From Lutraria lutraria (Eukaryota; Mollusca; Bivalvia; Venerida; Mactridae): a stretch of 64,000 nt of DNA. The stretch covers positions 32,661,912 to 32,725,911 of the forward strand of contig OZ026848.1 in NCBI GenBank assembly GCA_964023205.1. Reading direction: 5' to 3'. Shown piece after piece: positions 24,644 to 37,464 of the stretch. Every line of letters starts with the position of its first letter. Position 1 is the first letter of the stretch. A program made the position numbers and the translations under genes. Under the pieces are notes generated by a model. That model did not search any database, was not told where the DNA came from, and saw only the letters and a program-made list of their open reading frames with translations.

Positions 24644-25700
24644 AGTACAAAATTAATCCCATATAGATGTATAGTTTCCGGACATTGGCAAAGTCAAGCA
24701 TGACGACACTGTTACTGGAAATAATTAATTGCAATGATTTTGGGGTAAATGTACTCTGAGTCACAGGTCAAAGGTCAAAGTTATATTTTCTTCTTTTTTC
24801 ACTAGCTATGTCGGGAAATCCTAAACTTGTGAAAATAACTGTAAAAAATGCTCATGTAAGCAAAAAATGACTAATAATTTGATTCTAATTAATAGTAATG
24901 AAATTAGAAATGTGAATGTCTATAGTCAGGTAGATGTTGCTCATACTGTGATGGATACTCGATTCACATGTTTTTTTTAATGTTTGTGTGTTTATTTTCG
25001 TCAGTGCCTGCAGCATGATCAGACAGATTTGACATTTAAATATTTTAAACCACGTGTACCGTTCAGACCATAAACAATACTTTTGAGTTCATTTTGCAAG
25101 GTTAAAATGTTTCGATATTTAATTTTATACTGTTGTAGATTTTAATTATTGAATTCTTTTCAGACAATTACGAACAACTAACAATTACGAATTCTGCCCT
25201 AAAATTTTATAATGACAACACTTATAACCAATGACAAACAGCCTTATTCAGCTGAAAATGGTGTATCTAACAATTTCATTGGTTCAAATGTAGGTCAAAA
25301 TCAGTTTTAATACAGCTGCGCCGAAAAAAAAATCATCCATTTGACTGTCTATTCTATTGGACAATCACGATTTACGATATAAACATTAGTCATCACTTTT
25401 ATATTTGTTTTTAGCTCACCAGAGCACAAATATAATGTAGGGCGACATTCCTTCAGTCTGTGTGTACAAACAAATTGAGTTTGGGTGACTATAGGGTTAG
25501 GGTTATAACTCTTTGTCTCTACGGGAGTCACTTAAACAAGTGTCCAAAAGTTGGTTTATTTGGCTAAAATCGGGTTTATGTGGCTAAATTTTACCAAATT
25601 TAACATGGGAATGTCACTTTAGAGTGGTCACTCCTGAGCTTTTGTGATGCAAAGCAGTCTCGCTATATGTCGTAAAATTTTAAGTTAAAATTATTGTATT
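24644..25700. other. No gene recognised
   Basis: 3' flank of the proposed gene. A short agctcacc-type fragment at about 25410-25440 shows a decayed tandem-repeat element. Nothing else supported. Confidence 0.4.
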
Positions 25701-26849
25701 TTTAGCTCACACGAGCACTTGTGCTCAGGGTGAACTATTGTGATCAGTCTTCGTCCGGCGTCGTGCGTCGTCAAACTTTACCTTGTGAACACACTAGGGG
25801 CCACATTTTTAGCTCAATTTTCTCAAAATTGGTACAGAATGTTAATATCGACAAAATCTCGGACGAGTTCGATAATGGGCCATTTGGGGTCAAAAACTAG
25901 GTCACCAGGGTCAAATAAGGGAAAACCTTGTGAACACTCTAGAAATCACTGTTTATTGGATCTTCATGAAACTTTGTCAGAATGTTTATTTCAATGATAT
26001 GTAGGTCAAGTTTGATTTTGGGTCATCTGTGGTGAAGAACTAGGTCACTATGGCAAATTGCTGGAAAACCTTGTGAACACTCTAGAAGTCACTGTTTTAA
26101 TTGGATCATCATGAAACCTTTTCAGAATGTTTGTCTTCATAATATCTTGAACGAGTTCGAACATGGATCATCTGGGGTCAAAAACTAGGTCGCTAGGTCA
26201 AATCTTATGAAAAACCATGTTAACACTCTAGATTTCACAGTTATAATTGGATCTTCACCAAACTTTGTCAAATTCTTTGTTTTAATAATATAATATAAGT
26301 ACAAATATGGGTCATCTGGGGTCAATAACTAGGTCACTAGGTCAAATGTTACGAAAACTGTGTTAATACTGTAGATGTCACAATTTTGATTTGGATCTTC
26401 ACTAAACCATGTCAGAATGTTTGCCTCAATAAAATGTGGGTCAATGTCGAACATGGGTCATCCGGGTTTAAAAACTAGGTCACCAGGTCAAATCTTAGGT
26501 AAAAACCTTGTTAAAGCTCTAGATGTCATGATTTTAATTGGATCTTCGCCAAACCTTCTCAGATTGTTCGTCTTAATGATATTAAGGCAAGTTCAAATAT
26601 GGGTCACCTATGGTCAAAAACTAGGTCACGAGGTCAAATCTTAGGAAAACCTTATTAACACTGTAGATATAAATTTTGATTGGATCTTCACCAAACCTTG
26701 TCAGAATGTTTGCCGTATTTATATGTAGGACAAGTTCTAACTTGGGTCATCTGGGGTCAAAAAATCGGTCACAGGTTCAAAACAATGTTTTGATGAGTAC
26801 ACAATGATTGTCATGTGAGCGATGTAGGGTCATCTTGGCCCTCTTGTTA
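25701..26849 (+). repeat. Tandem-repeat element, ~145-bp units, second copy
   Basis: Head tttagctcacacgagcactt then about seven units marked by aaaaactaggtcac or variants (about 25892, 26033, 26179, 26322, 26470, 26616, 26757). Tail catgtgagcgatgtaggg ... ggccctcttgtt. It is longer than the copy at 23571-24300 because it carries more units. Confidence 0.8.
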
Positions 26850-26911
26850 TATAGCATCAAGCTTGCATATTTGTGAAATGTCAGGAGCCATTTCCTTAAA
26901 GGGAGGGAATG

Positions 26912-27618
26912 TGTAACCCTGGTCTCATTTGACCCTTATTATATTAATTCAATATGCAAGTAACGTGTGTCCATTATGTCCACGTCTATCTGTATATACA
27001 ATGTATTGTGTCTATTTATATAGAGTGTGTATGTTATCCGCCTAACTGTATATTTTTTTTTATACCAGTGAGGTGGATATTGATTAGTCGTTTATTGTAC
27101 GGATCAGTGAATGAATGCGGGTATGGTTGATTGAAAGTTGTTAAACTGGTATGAGAGATGCTGACTAATATTCTCGTGCACTTATTCCCATCATGCAATA
27201 TAATTCTCTTCGCGCCTAAATTAACCGTTCCCAGTTTTTAAGCACTCACTGCTTAGTTCTTGTATAGTCAAGATAACTTGTTTTACAGCTTGTTCGTCGT
27301 ATTCTTATAATTAGAATATTATTTATTATAACTTTTCACATTGTTTTAATACTAGACTACACTGATCCTGGTCAGTTAATTTAGCTTTATTGTAAATTAT
27401 TGAATTTGTCTATGTTTCGTTAATGTATGCGTGGAACTTGTGATTTATATCATTGACTGGTTCGTTTTATATGCTTGTATAATTACTATAGCTAATCTGT
27501 ACCTCTGTTTATTTATACAGGCTCTCTATCTCTATCTCTCTCTTCCTTTATTACATCATCTGATTACATCGTAGTAGAAACAAACAGAAACTTATTGTTT
27601 TACCTACATCCGGTTACA
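26912..27618 (+). mobile_element. Probable LTR (3' or solo) with polypurine tract
   Basis: A polypurine tract aaagggagggaa (26898-26909) is followed by tgtaacc, and 707 bp later the sequence ends ggttaca, the exact inverse, as expected for LTR ends. A CTAT/CTCT microsatellite lies near 27525-27545. No matching second LTR is in the window, and the host-like exon at 24403 separates it from the gypsy pol fragment, so ownership is unclear. Confidence 0.55.
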
Positions 27619-28257
27619 TATATACAAATTATGCATTCATCTTAAATTCAAATGGGACGTTAAACATGGTACAAAAGCATTACTGATCTTTCTAGACACC
27701 TTGTACATTTATTTTGAGAAAGTTGATACTTCTAAACTCAAGAAAAGCGTTATCATTGTAGCTTTGTCCCAGATACTTAAACCATCTTCGGGACCAAAAT
27801 AAACCTGACGTAATACCGAGCAGAACTGATAATCTAGTATTATATTATAGTATACATGTATATTAAAACCCATTCCTTGGATATGTGGTACATGTAGTAT
27901 TAATATAGGTGTGGTACTTTATTTTAGGTTTTACTGTCTTAGTTATAGTTGATTGTGTAACGTTAGCTGTGAGATTGTGTTTACATTGCTATCTGTATTT
28001 CAAATTGTATTTTTAATAATCATGTATTTTCAAGCATTTTTACAATCAAAATATGGTTTATGATAATTAGTGTGATAGATTTATCTTTAACTCGTGAATT
28101 GTGCTTATAATTGTTATAACTTTATCTTTGATTTGTTGTTTGTGAAAGTTTTTACATTTTTATTACATTACATTTTTACTTTTATGCATAAATTATGATA
28201 ATTGGTGTATGATTATGTATTGAATATCTACTCTGTTCTAATTCTTGTGGCTTATAC
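27619..28257. other. No gene recognised
   Basis: AT-rich sequence between the LTR and the TIR element; no feature supported. Confidence 0.4.
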
Positions 28258-29705
28258 TACCCAGCCAGCATCACTATGTCGGCCCGACGGCGGCTAAAGA
28301 GCGGAATATCGACAATATTTGCCAACGTCAATCCTACATAGGGCCGACGTAGGTGGATTTTATAAAAAGGGTGTATTACACTTGGTGTTAACTTATTCAA
28401 GTTCTAACCTATTCTGTAGACATGAATATGTAAAATATAAATGATAAACACGATGAATCTGACTCTTTGCATTCGTTCAAATCTCAATGTCTAGTAGATG
28501 TCGGATTGATGTAGGGCCTATGTAGACGAATGTATTTTAATTGTCATCAATGAGTTATTAACTGTTTTTACATAATCAATGAGGCAAATGAAAGAAGTGA
28601 AGAAGCAAAACATTAATTTTGCATTATGATGTAAGTATTCATTTACATTTTGAAATATAATTATTATTTTAGATATTATAACTTGTACCACGATTTAAGT
28701 ATCTAGGTCAACCGCCTGCATTAGTCATATAGTGCTGACCGCCATATTTGAATTTCTTGAACTAGTGTCAGCAGCAGGTCGGATAGATTTCATGAAAAAA
28801 AACAAGTTTTAGTTACAAGAACCATGTCAGTGAGTTTGGAAAATTACTTTAGAAGGCATACACCAACAACATCGGGTGGATAATGACAGTAAAGTAATTA
28901 TCTTGGGAGCTTATTTTAGCTTGTTGCTTTATTGTCATATGTTTTCGCGACTATCTATAACAAAAGAAAATTGCTCATGTTACTAATTTTATGTTTATGC
29001 AGAATATCTACATTCAAGGAATTTTATGTTATTCTTTTGATTTCATTGTTTTACCATAATATTAATGGTTTATTAAATTTACATCAGAGACCAATGACCA
29101 TGGCAGTAGGTAAGCATGAAGTCTAATAATTAAATTCAAAATTATTTGTAAATCTTTGTGTAAAATTACTCTTATATCCATTTGTCTCCTGTTTTAGCTC
29201 CAGACCAGCAGACTTTCACAACTGCAGTATAAAAAAAGATGAAGCAGAACTGGTTTTTGAATTACAGAAAGTGCACTAAGTTGCTAAATAATATATTAAA
29301 CATGATTGATTGGAGAAAATTATAGCACTTAGACTAGTTAGAGGATTCAAGGAATTACAACTTTTATAAAATGACAGGTATGTGGGGCTTGTATGGTAAA
29401 TTTATATAATTAGACATTAAACTTTCAACTGCTCATATTAATTTATTCTGTATAAATAATGAATGCATAAATAATTATAATTATGAAAAGTTCTAATTAT
29501 AAATGATATTTTGAAATATATTGAATGATGGAAATAAGATCTACCTATAGATAGACTCTGATAGGAGTATACAAGTATAAATCATGTCATTGTTCTGTTA
29601 ATGTTGTTAATTTTTTAGTATGACTAGATATCATAGATTGTTATAAGGTACATGTTTGAAATACAATGAATATGTTGTTTTTGAATTTGATTTTATATTT
29701 TACAG

Positions 29706-29835
29706 GTATCTATCAGGGAAGGATAGCAAAGACACAGCATGGCATACACATGTATTTAGTAATTACTCACCAGAGAGTGTGTCGGAATATACAATGGCTA
29801 TGTTGCAAGTTGGCAAAATACTAGTAGCATTCATT
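29706..29835 (+). CDS. Exon-like segment inside the 28.3-31.7 kb TIR element
   Basis: Acceptor tatattttacag and donor att|gtaagt are both strong. One frame is open: YLSGKDSKDTAWHTHVFSNY continuing SPESVSEYTMAMLQVGKI. It ends in phase 0 and is compatible with the next segment at 30476. A second frame is also open for about 40 codons, and the upstream exon-like piece does not supply the right phase, so coding status is uncertain. Not a recognised family. Confidence 0.35.
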
Positions 29836-29944
29836 GTAAGTTACAAATGTAATTATTTTCACATATATTAATATCCTGTATACAACAATTAGATATTCAA
29901 GACATGAATTCAATTTTAAGCTTGATTAATCTTAGTTGCGGTGT

Positions 29945-30120
29945 GATATATTGTATTTTGTAAATTGGCTGGGATATTCACCAGCCCGATCAGCTTAGTT
30001 GGTAGAGCAAGAGGTCGCGGGTTCGAGCCATGCATCGGGTACATTAATTTCCTCTTCCTATTACATTTGATGCCGTTAGTATGAGACTAGTCTCGAAATC
30101 CTAGAGCAAAGGCTGGTTTA
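29945..30120 (+). mobile_element. tRNA-Ala-type SINE, degenerate (first of a tandem pair)
   Basis: Contains gcccgatcagcttagttgg (A-box region), gtcgcgggttcgagcc (B box) and the downstream tag gtacattaatttcctcttcc. The anticodon arm is missing, so it is not a functional tRNA. Confidence 0.7.
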
Positions 30121-30192
30121 GTCGAAAGAACCTGTGTTTGTCGCAATTAATTTATATTAATAATTTTGAATAAAAGGGAAGGAGAAATGTGG

Positions 30193-30330
30193 TGGTGTGA
30201 TACATTGTATTAATGAATTGGTTGGGATATTCACCAGCCTGATTAGCTCAGTTGGTATAGAGCATCTGACTTGCAAGCAGAAGGTCGCGGGTTTGGGCCC
30301 TAGCATTGGGTACATTATTTTGCTCCTATT
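30193..30330 (+). mobile_element. tRNA-Ala-type SINE (second of the pair)
   Basis: gcctgattagctcagttgg, a loop with tgc anticodon position (gacttgcaagc), then gtcgcgggtttgggcc and gtacattattttgctcc. It shares a 5' leader (gatattcaccagcc) with the copy 240 bp upstream. Acceptor and T-arm mismatches argue for a SINE, not an active tRNA gene. Confidence 0.7.
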
Positions 30331-30475
30331 ACAGCAGTATGATTTAATTTGGACCTAATTATGTACATGAAATAGGAAATTATTTGGCTAATTGCATTAG
30401 TTAAAGGAAATGAATTGTGCTTATTGTATGTTTTTAAATACTGTGTTATCAATTTATTGATTGATTATTTTGTAG

Positions 30476-30535
30476 CTGAAGCTGTACAAAGGACAATTCA
30501 AAGTGTTTAGGAAGCTGATGTTAAGGTGGTGTTGA
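30476..30535 (+). CDS. Possible terminal exon inside the TIR element
   Basis: After acceptor ttgattattttgtag, phase-0 codons read LKLYKGQFKVFRKLMLRWC then TGA. The peptide is short and basic. The support is splice signal plus phase agreement with 29706-29835. Confidence 0.3.
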   Translation: MKLYKGQFKVFRKLMLRWC

Positions 30536-32059
30536 GAGAATGCCTGTGTACCAACAGTGACAAGGGATAGTGGAAAAAGAAGAGAAAAATAATATTAATC
30601 TACTATAAACTATTACATGAATGACCAAAATGAACTTTTATAGTGTTTTTAAGTTTTTGGTTAAGACTTTTGGAAGATATATACAGTGTATTTTTTTAAT
30701 TTGATAGGATTAGTAATTTTGTATTTGTTTATGTATGAGTATGATTAATTGTGTGAATAATTAACTTTAGAAGTGCCAAATAGTACAATATCACTGACCA
30801 CATTCATATTTTAAACATAGGATTTGTAGAGTAATGAAAATCAAAGTTATGTATTGATTTCTTATTGTATTTTTCATTCTTCATGTAATTGGCTTTTATT
30901 TTAGCTTAATTTCAAACATGAAATACATTAAATAGTAGAAACATAGCTAGAATTTGAATATAGTTTTTATCATAAAGGGTCAGGTACTCTATTCCAGTTT
31001 ATACCCTATGAACTTTCAAGAGAAAGCAAAAACAGCTTCATTAAGACTCATGTATATCATTTTTCTACTATTATTTTTTGCCCTATAATTAAACAATTAA
31101 GCACTTGTTGGTTTTTTTTTAAAGAAAGAGAGCAATATTAATCTATCCTTAGTATTACCTGTAAACCTTAGATTTTACTTTGAAATTATTTCTATTACAT
31201 GGAAGGAGTGTCTGGATTTGGAATACTAATCTGGAGCACAGTCCCATAATTAAGATCATTAGATGTACATGATCACCATGATGTTGATTTAATAAATATA
31301 GAAAATACTCTATTTATTTTGTTATCTTAATGAAATATGACCTGTTAGAAATTAACAAATATATGAAATAACTTGTAGTAGCTTTGTAACCAAACTCTCA
31401 CTCGGGCTAGTTTGATTGTTTCCTCACATGACAGCAGACTATGATCCATGTATGAACAAGTATGAGTTTATACAATATTCATCTTACTAGCTTCTGTTTG
31501 CAGTAGGTCTATACCAGTATTTTAGGGGTCATTAAAGCGATTCCTGGAATATCGGCAGAACATCGGATAAATGTCGCGGAAATCCTGTCGGGCCGACATC
31601 GAGCCGCGTTGCAAATTCGAGGCGGACCGATGTCGAAACGATCAAGATGCCGATGTAGGGCCAACATTGATGTCCATATCGGCTTGATGTTGGGCCGACG
31701 TAGTGATGCTGGCTGGGTATGTTGTAAGGAGAAAAACATTGAATAGCACAGAAAAGAAAATGAAGACAAGTTTTGATTTTCAGCTACTTGGACGCTTTTG
31801 CAAGTAAACTACAATAAACATGCAGACCGAAACTACGGACAAATACATAAAAAATCCAAGGCTGAAACTAATACATTGGAATGTCGGAACGCTAATTCAA
31901 ATTGTTAACACTTTATTTGTACTAAAACTTCCTGTCAGACCTTGAAATCGCGTGACAAATTAAATGGTTTCTTTACGTGTATTTTAAGACTACACATAAT
32001 GATTTAACCTGTTAATCAAATCGTATCTATAAATAGTCACGGTAAAGAAAATTTAGATG

Positions 32060-33134
32060 AGGGTGTTTATCTGATGTTTGTGAAGTTGGCGGCCTAGCGG
32101 CGTGAAGTTGGCGGCCTGGAGGCCCAGCGGCCTAGGATATAAACACCCAATCACCCAGAAATGTATCAAAATCACATTCATGAGAAACAATTTTGGAAGA
32201 AAAAAAGTCGCAAAATTTCACTTCATGATAGTTACGCCGCCAAGCCGCTAGGCCGCCAACTTCCCGTTTTCAGCGGCCTGGAATATTATACCCCCAATTA
32301 CCCAGACATGTATCAGAATCACGTTCTACAAGCATTAGAAACTATATTGGATGGCAAAAGTCTAAAAAAAATCACTTCATCGTAGGTACGCAATTTCGCC
32401 GAAAACTTCATTTTTAGCGACCCGGAATATTAATTACCCAATCACCCAGAAATGTATCAAAATCACATTCATGAGAAACAATTTTGGAAGAAAAAAAGTC
32501 GCAAAATTTCACTTCATGATAGTTACGCCGCCAAGCCGCTAGGCCGCCAACTTCCCGTTTTCAGCGGCCTGGAATATTATACCCCCAATTACCCAGACAT
32601 GTATCAGAATCACGTTCTACAAGCATTAGAAACTATTTTGGAAGGCAAAGTCGCAAAAAATCACTTCATCATAGGTATGCCATTACGCCGAAAACTTCAC
32701 ATTTTTCATACACTCGTCAGAACCACGAAGCAGTCATCGAGCGTGCTTAATATATGTTGTAAGAACTTGTTTTGCCATTAATGATAAAGAGGCAAGTTTA
32801 TTTAAACTAAATACTTCTTATACAAAATCGAAAGCAAAATCGGGACAGATAAGTGTGTGAACTAAGACATATTATTTATCACCCAGAAATCAACTTTAAC
32901 GACGACGGTAGCGACAATTCTCTATTTTTTTCCGAAATGCAGGTTTTACGGGGTTTTTTTTGTCTAGAATACTGATAAATAAACTAAGTTCATGCAGAAA
33001 CGTTTCAAGGTACGTAGCCGTAAATTATGTGTATTTAGCACAGACAGTTCGAAACCGGCGAAGGAACGTGCACAAATGTTCCGTTTTTATAATCTCATAT
33101 GTAGTAATCACGAGTTCGATCCCCAGCCCGCTCA
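32060..33134 (-). repeat. Satellite-bearing element, short copy (~291-bp units)
   Basis: atgtatcaaaatcacattca recurs at 32161 and 32452 (291 bp). Each unit contains gttacgccgccaagccgc, aggccgccaactt and two diverged ~145-bp halves. Flank 32700-33134 is the reverse complement of 58144-58540, and the inner end (gccgccaacttcacaaacat in reverse) matches about 60782-60801. The same element therefore occurs twice in opposite orientation. Open frames across it are produced by the repeat. Confidence 0.8.
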
Positions 33135-33246
33135 AATCTTTACGTGTTGATTTGGTAATGAAATAGCTTATGTGTTCATTCATCACTACCTCTGATTCAA
33201 GTAGGGCAGTTGTCATTTATTGGAACAAATTTGCACTCAGTAAGCG

Positions 33247-34804
33247 CCGGTGTAGCATAAAATTTTGACCCCGTTGAAAAATGACCCCATGGGTCATTTC
33301 TCAACGTTGAAAATCGACCTCGACAAGTTTTCAACATTAAATTTTGATCAAGAAAGTCGTTGAATATTGATCAATGTTAAATTTTTATCAATCCTGGGGT
33401 CAATTTTTAACGATAACTAAAACTTTAGACAAACGTCAGAGATCAACTGTACGATTACGAGAATAAGTCCTGCAGGTGCTTAGCTCTTGTAAAGCACTGT
33501 TTTACATGCACAGTCTATACATTTTGTCGTCCTATGCGCCCTTTTGCTCTTGTCTGTCCTATAGGCGTTACCATATCGTTTTTTTTTGGTTTTTTTTGGC
33601 ATTTTGGTTCAAACTTCTTTAAATGTGAGTTATTTCAGATGCTTTTATTTTAAAACGGAGTTGAAGACAAAAAATAAAACTGAACTTGGTTATTAATCAA
33701 ACAGTAAGTAATCAGTTAAGGATAATTATGAACCCTTATACAAAATAAATGTCTATGGACCTAAGTTAGAGGTACTTGATCCTTATAAATTGTGAGTGTG
33801 ATAAAATTATTTAAATGTAATTGATCAAATATCAACTTTCAAACATACAACATTCTGAAATGTTAGACCTGGGTCAGTTTAACAAGTATTTGAATTTTTA
33901 TCATAAAGGGAGGTAATATTGCTAACTATAGTACTCTCCCTTTTCTAAGGTTACATAGCATTTTTAATTTCATGTTAATAAATTCCAAAATCACACAATT
34001 AAAAAAGCTTGTAGTGAATTCGAAAAGTGTGTTATGGCTAATACAAGGAATGCTTCTATTAGGGTCGGTGATCCCTTAATTATGTCTAAAACAGTCAAAT
34101 TTACATTTAGCGATGCAAAGCTTTATTGCGTAAGTGGAGGGTAATTTTTGTCATAATACTGATTTCATACTGTTTTAGACATAAATAAGCAATGACCAGC
34201 TGATAAACTTAGCTATATCCTACCAGTAGGTCATCATTGTGTTGTTGTTTTCATATCATTAAAAATGAGACAATGTTATTATACAATTAACGTATGTTAT
34301 TGACTTTTCATTCCAAACATCATGACGATTTCCGTATATACATAAGTCCTTGCTACCATGCATTCTCAATATGCCACAAAACTCTTGTTTCAGCTTTGGA
34401 TGAAGTTTTTTTTTCAATGCTTCATGCAATTCGTCAGCATTTCAAATAAAATAAACAAAATTCGGTGTCTGACCCTATCAATACACGATGAAAGAACCCC
34501 TTTAAGAGAAAACGAATGAATCGTGTAAATATTAAATTCAAATTACCTGTACAAAGTTTTATAAATAGAAATCGTGAGAATCACTTACATTACATAATTA
34601 TACACTGTAAGTAGTGGTTTCCAGCGCAGAAAATAACTCTACATAGGCTGATCATTTTTTAACGAGGGTCAAATTTTCACGCGTAATGGGGTCATTATTT
34701 AACGATATGGGTCAATTTTTAACATTGAAAATTGATCAATAATCCGTTGAAAAATTACCCCTGGGGTCAGTTTTCCACGGTGTCAAAATTTTATGCTACA
34801 CCGG
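33247..34804. mobile_element. TIR element with ccggtgtagcataaaatttt ends
   Basis: ccggtgtagcataaaatttt at the left recurs inverted at 34785-34804. Subterminal repeats of gggtcaatttttaac and gttgaaaaat words occur on both sides. The 1.56-kb interior has no recognisable transposase. No target duplication was established; the CCGG at each end is palindromic and obscures the boundary. Confidence 0.75.
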
Positions 34805-34890
34805 TCTCAACTCGCCGTACTTTCAAGTGCGTGTTGTCTACTTGCATAAACGTGGGCAAAACTTGGCGATCACCGCCTCAGTACGGATTT
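34805..34890. other. CpG/ACGT-rich segment, left part
   Basis: Contains gccgtac, acgtggg and agtacgg words matching the composition of 35780-36100, from which it is separated by a TIR element. Confidence 0.45.
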
Positions 34891-35779
34891 CACGGTGGTT
34901 GACCGACTCGGACTTTTTGGATCAAATCAGCGTCCCCGGACTTTTTTTGATCAAGCAAAGGACTTTTTCAGATTAATTTCTTAAAAACAATGAACAAACA
35001 TCCTGATTCAGGCACATAAACACGTAAGAATTTTAAATTTCTATATCACGGAACTTCAACATGTCTGTTCTTTCCATACATTCAAAATCATTTACTTTTT
35101 CTTGTAGATTTATTCTTTACATCAAGAAAAAGTCTGAAGTTTCTCAAGTGAAAGTGAAAGTGCATGAACATTTTCCTGAAATTACTAAGAAAATACACCC
35201 GATTTATCAGACTTCATGCATGTTTATAGCTCTAAAATATATGTATAGTACATTGCCAGGGTGTTATAGTCAAACGTACGTCTTTCAGATATCAAATTAT
35301 CATTGTTTAACGATCCTAAGGAACTGATCATAATTAGTCCGGTTCCAAGATCACTAGAAGTCATTCGCTGCTAAGTTTTATGTTTTTTCTCGTTAACAAC
35401 AATGAACCGAATTTTGACTGGATAAATACCCGATAAATAACATTTGATAAATTGTTATTATTCGGTTCAGTAACGATATCGATGGAAAAACATGTCGAAA
35501 ACTTTGTAGAAACTGACATTTTATTCCTTCACTCGACAGTTTCGCCCAGTCTTGCGAGGGAAATGCAAATTGATCACATTTGTGCATATAATATACATTT
35601 GTGCTGTTCCGTCGCACATACATTAAAATAAAATAAGTAAATCATATAAAATAACAAATATTTTGAACACACATGTCTTAACTTTTAACTAGATAATCAG
35701 TAAAAGTCCTTTGCTCGATCAAAAAAAGTCTGCGGACGCTGATTTGATCCCAAAAAGTCCGAGTCGGTTAACCACCGTG
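34891..35779. mobile_element. 889-bp element with ~77-bp TIRs
   Basis: Both ends carry cacggtggtt, gaccgactcggacttttt-like and gatcaaatcagcgtcc segments in inverted orientation (34891-34967 and 35703-35779), with about six mismatches. The interior is AT-rich without a transposase frame. Confidence 0.8.
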
Positions 35780-36110
35780 CACTTTTAGTGCACGAGGAAC
35801 TTTCGCAGCGGTCGGGCTACGGATTTACCCCAGTACTCACGTTCACCATACTTGCACGCACTTATAACATACGTTGTAAGCACGTGTAACTCACCACGTG
35901 TGCAACGTACGATCTCGCAACCGCTAATGGCCAGCCGTGGCGTGCGGGTCACGTACGTACACCTTACGCAACCGTACGAGTGACGTGTATATTACTAATT
36001 CTTCCCACCTCTTGTCTATCCCCTCCTACGTTTTCAGCAAAACGTGGCGGTCGTGGCCTCAAAACAAACGTACGGGCTTAAAACACCAATGGTTGGTTGT
36101 GACCGAGCCT
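35780..36110. other. CpG-rich island with dense ACGT/CGTAC words
   Basis: Contains two CACGTG boxes 14-15 bp apart (about 35880-35900), tcacgtacgtacacc, gtacgagtgacgtg, aacgtacg and acgtggcgg. It differs sharply from the AT-rich surroundings. It could be a promoter/CpG island or a diverged repeat; no exon was found next to it. Confidence 0.45.
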
Positions 36111-37464
36111 TGAAGACATTGAACCAGGAATGCGATGCATGTGACTAAGACCCAGCAGTTCTGTGCGAGGGCTGACCCAGAAGTTCGTAGACACGGTGTT
36201 TTATTAAGAACGACCGAGTCCTACTGCTCTTCATACGATATTTACTAATATGTTTTAAATCTGTCGATCAAATTTCAAAGTAAAGCTGCTGTATTTCATT
36301 CACTTATGAAATCTTCAAATCATGTAGTGTCGAGATCGCGGCGCAGTCCTAAATTGCAATTAAATGTTAGCATTTATAGCTATTAAAAATTCACGGTACA
36401 CCTTGAAAACATAAAAATGACGGTAGACGTTATAATAACGTCGATTGGACGGACGTGACGTCATTATGTTTACTTTAGAAGACATTTGAATGATCAGTTC
36501 TCTCAAAATTTTACTTGAAGGGGTTAACGGCAAAAATCACTAATTTCAAAATGGGCGTCACAGATCTGCCAAAAATTCAGGCAGTTATAAATTCTATGTT
36601 AATCTTAGGAAGACACCTTCTTAAACAAACAAAAATGATCGAAAACGTGACGAACAAGCCGTCAATGTGCCGAGAACTCGTGTGTAAGTAGCATCGTTGA
36701 TTTTTCGATGGTCTAGTGGGTGTTGAGGACAATGCTTGGTTCGGGCGACGACCAGTGGAGGTGAAGGACAAGAAGACTCGAATTAGTGCGGGTGAAGATC
36801 AGCGAGGAAAGACTTGAGAGGAGCCACTCAATCAATAATATCATCCTTAGGCCGGGAGTGGTAAGCCATTATATTCAGGGACTGAGTTCACCACTACGAA
36901 AGATGCATTAATTGAAATGGGGAATATTTTAAAAAGTTATGATAAAATAGCTAAAAACGTTATATCATTTATTTTGTTAACGTCGTGTTCAAGACGTTGT
37001 GACCTGCGCCGCGTTTCCTTCCCTCTGTGAACTAAAAATTGTGTAGAATTGTTATTGCTTGGCCAATTACAACATTTTTCCACAGAATTATTGACAAATG
37101 TACAGTAAGTCAGGAATCGGAATTTAACGTTATTACGTATATTTATTTGTGATTAACACGTACTGTTTACGAATTTCCGGATCACCCCTCGGCTATTCCA
37201 CGGTAGATGGGCCAAAAACAGACAGCGTCATTGATAGACTAGCTTCTAATTACATAATCAGTTACTAGACGGCTAATATATAGTTACTGAATAGATACTT
37301 AAATTGATTCCCTGTTTGATTAATTATTTAAATTATCTTTTTTAAACAAGACGTATGTGCATGTTAAATGCAAAATGTTAAGAATAAGACAGCTCATATA
37401 ATATGATTAAAGAAATTAATTACCCAAATAAAACACTGGCATTCGCAAATATTTGTGTCGCATA
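36111..37464. other. No gene recognised
   Basis: Mixed-composition sequence without supported exons or repeats. Confidence 0.35.

Larger units (their letters stand above)
28260..31717 (+). mobile_element. 3.46-kb TIR element carrying exon-like segments
   Basis: Ends cccagccagcatcacta...gtcggccc (left) and the inverse at the right match at about 26 of 28 positions and are flanked by TA at 28258-28259 and 31718-31719. Subterminal regions (28285-28360 and 31540-31700) hold repeated cgatgt/gggccgacgt words that are GC-rich against an AT-rich interior. Inside, GT/AG-bounded segments suggest a spliced transcript: 29088-29109, 29198-29377, 29706-29835 and 30476-30535. No transposase motif was recognised. 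Superfamily is unassigned; TA flanks and subterminal repeats are compatible with several. Confidence 0.7.

Noticed and set aside
32161..32781. Repeated open frame beginning MYQNHIHEKQFWKKK
   Set aside because: It is created by the ~291-bp satellite period and is not maintained in the long array at 58.5-60.7 kb.
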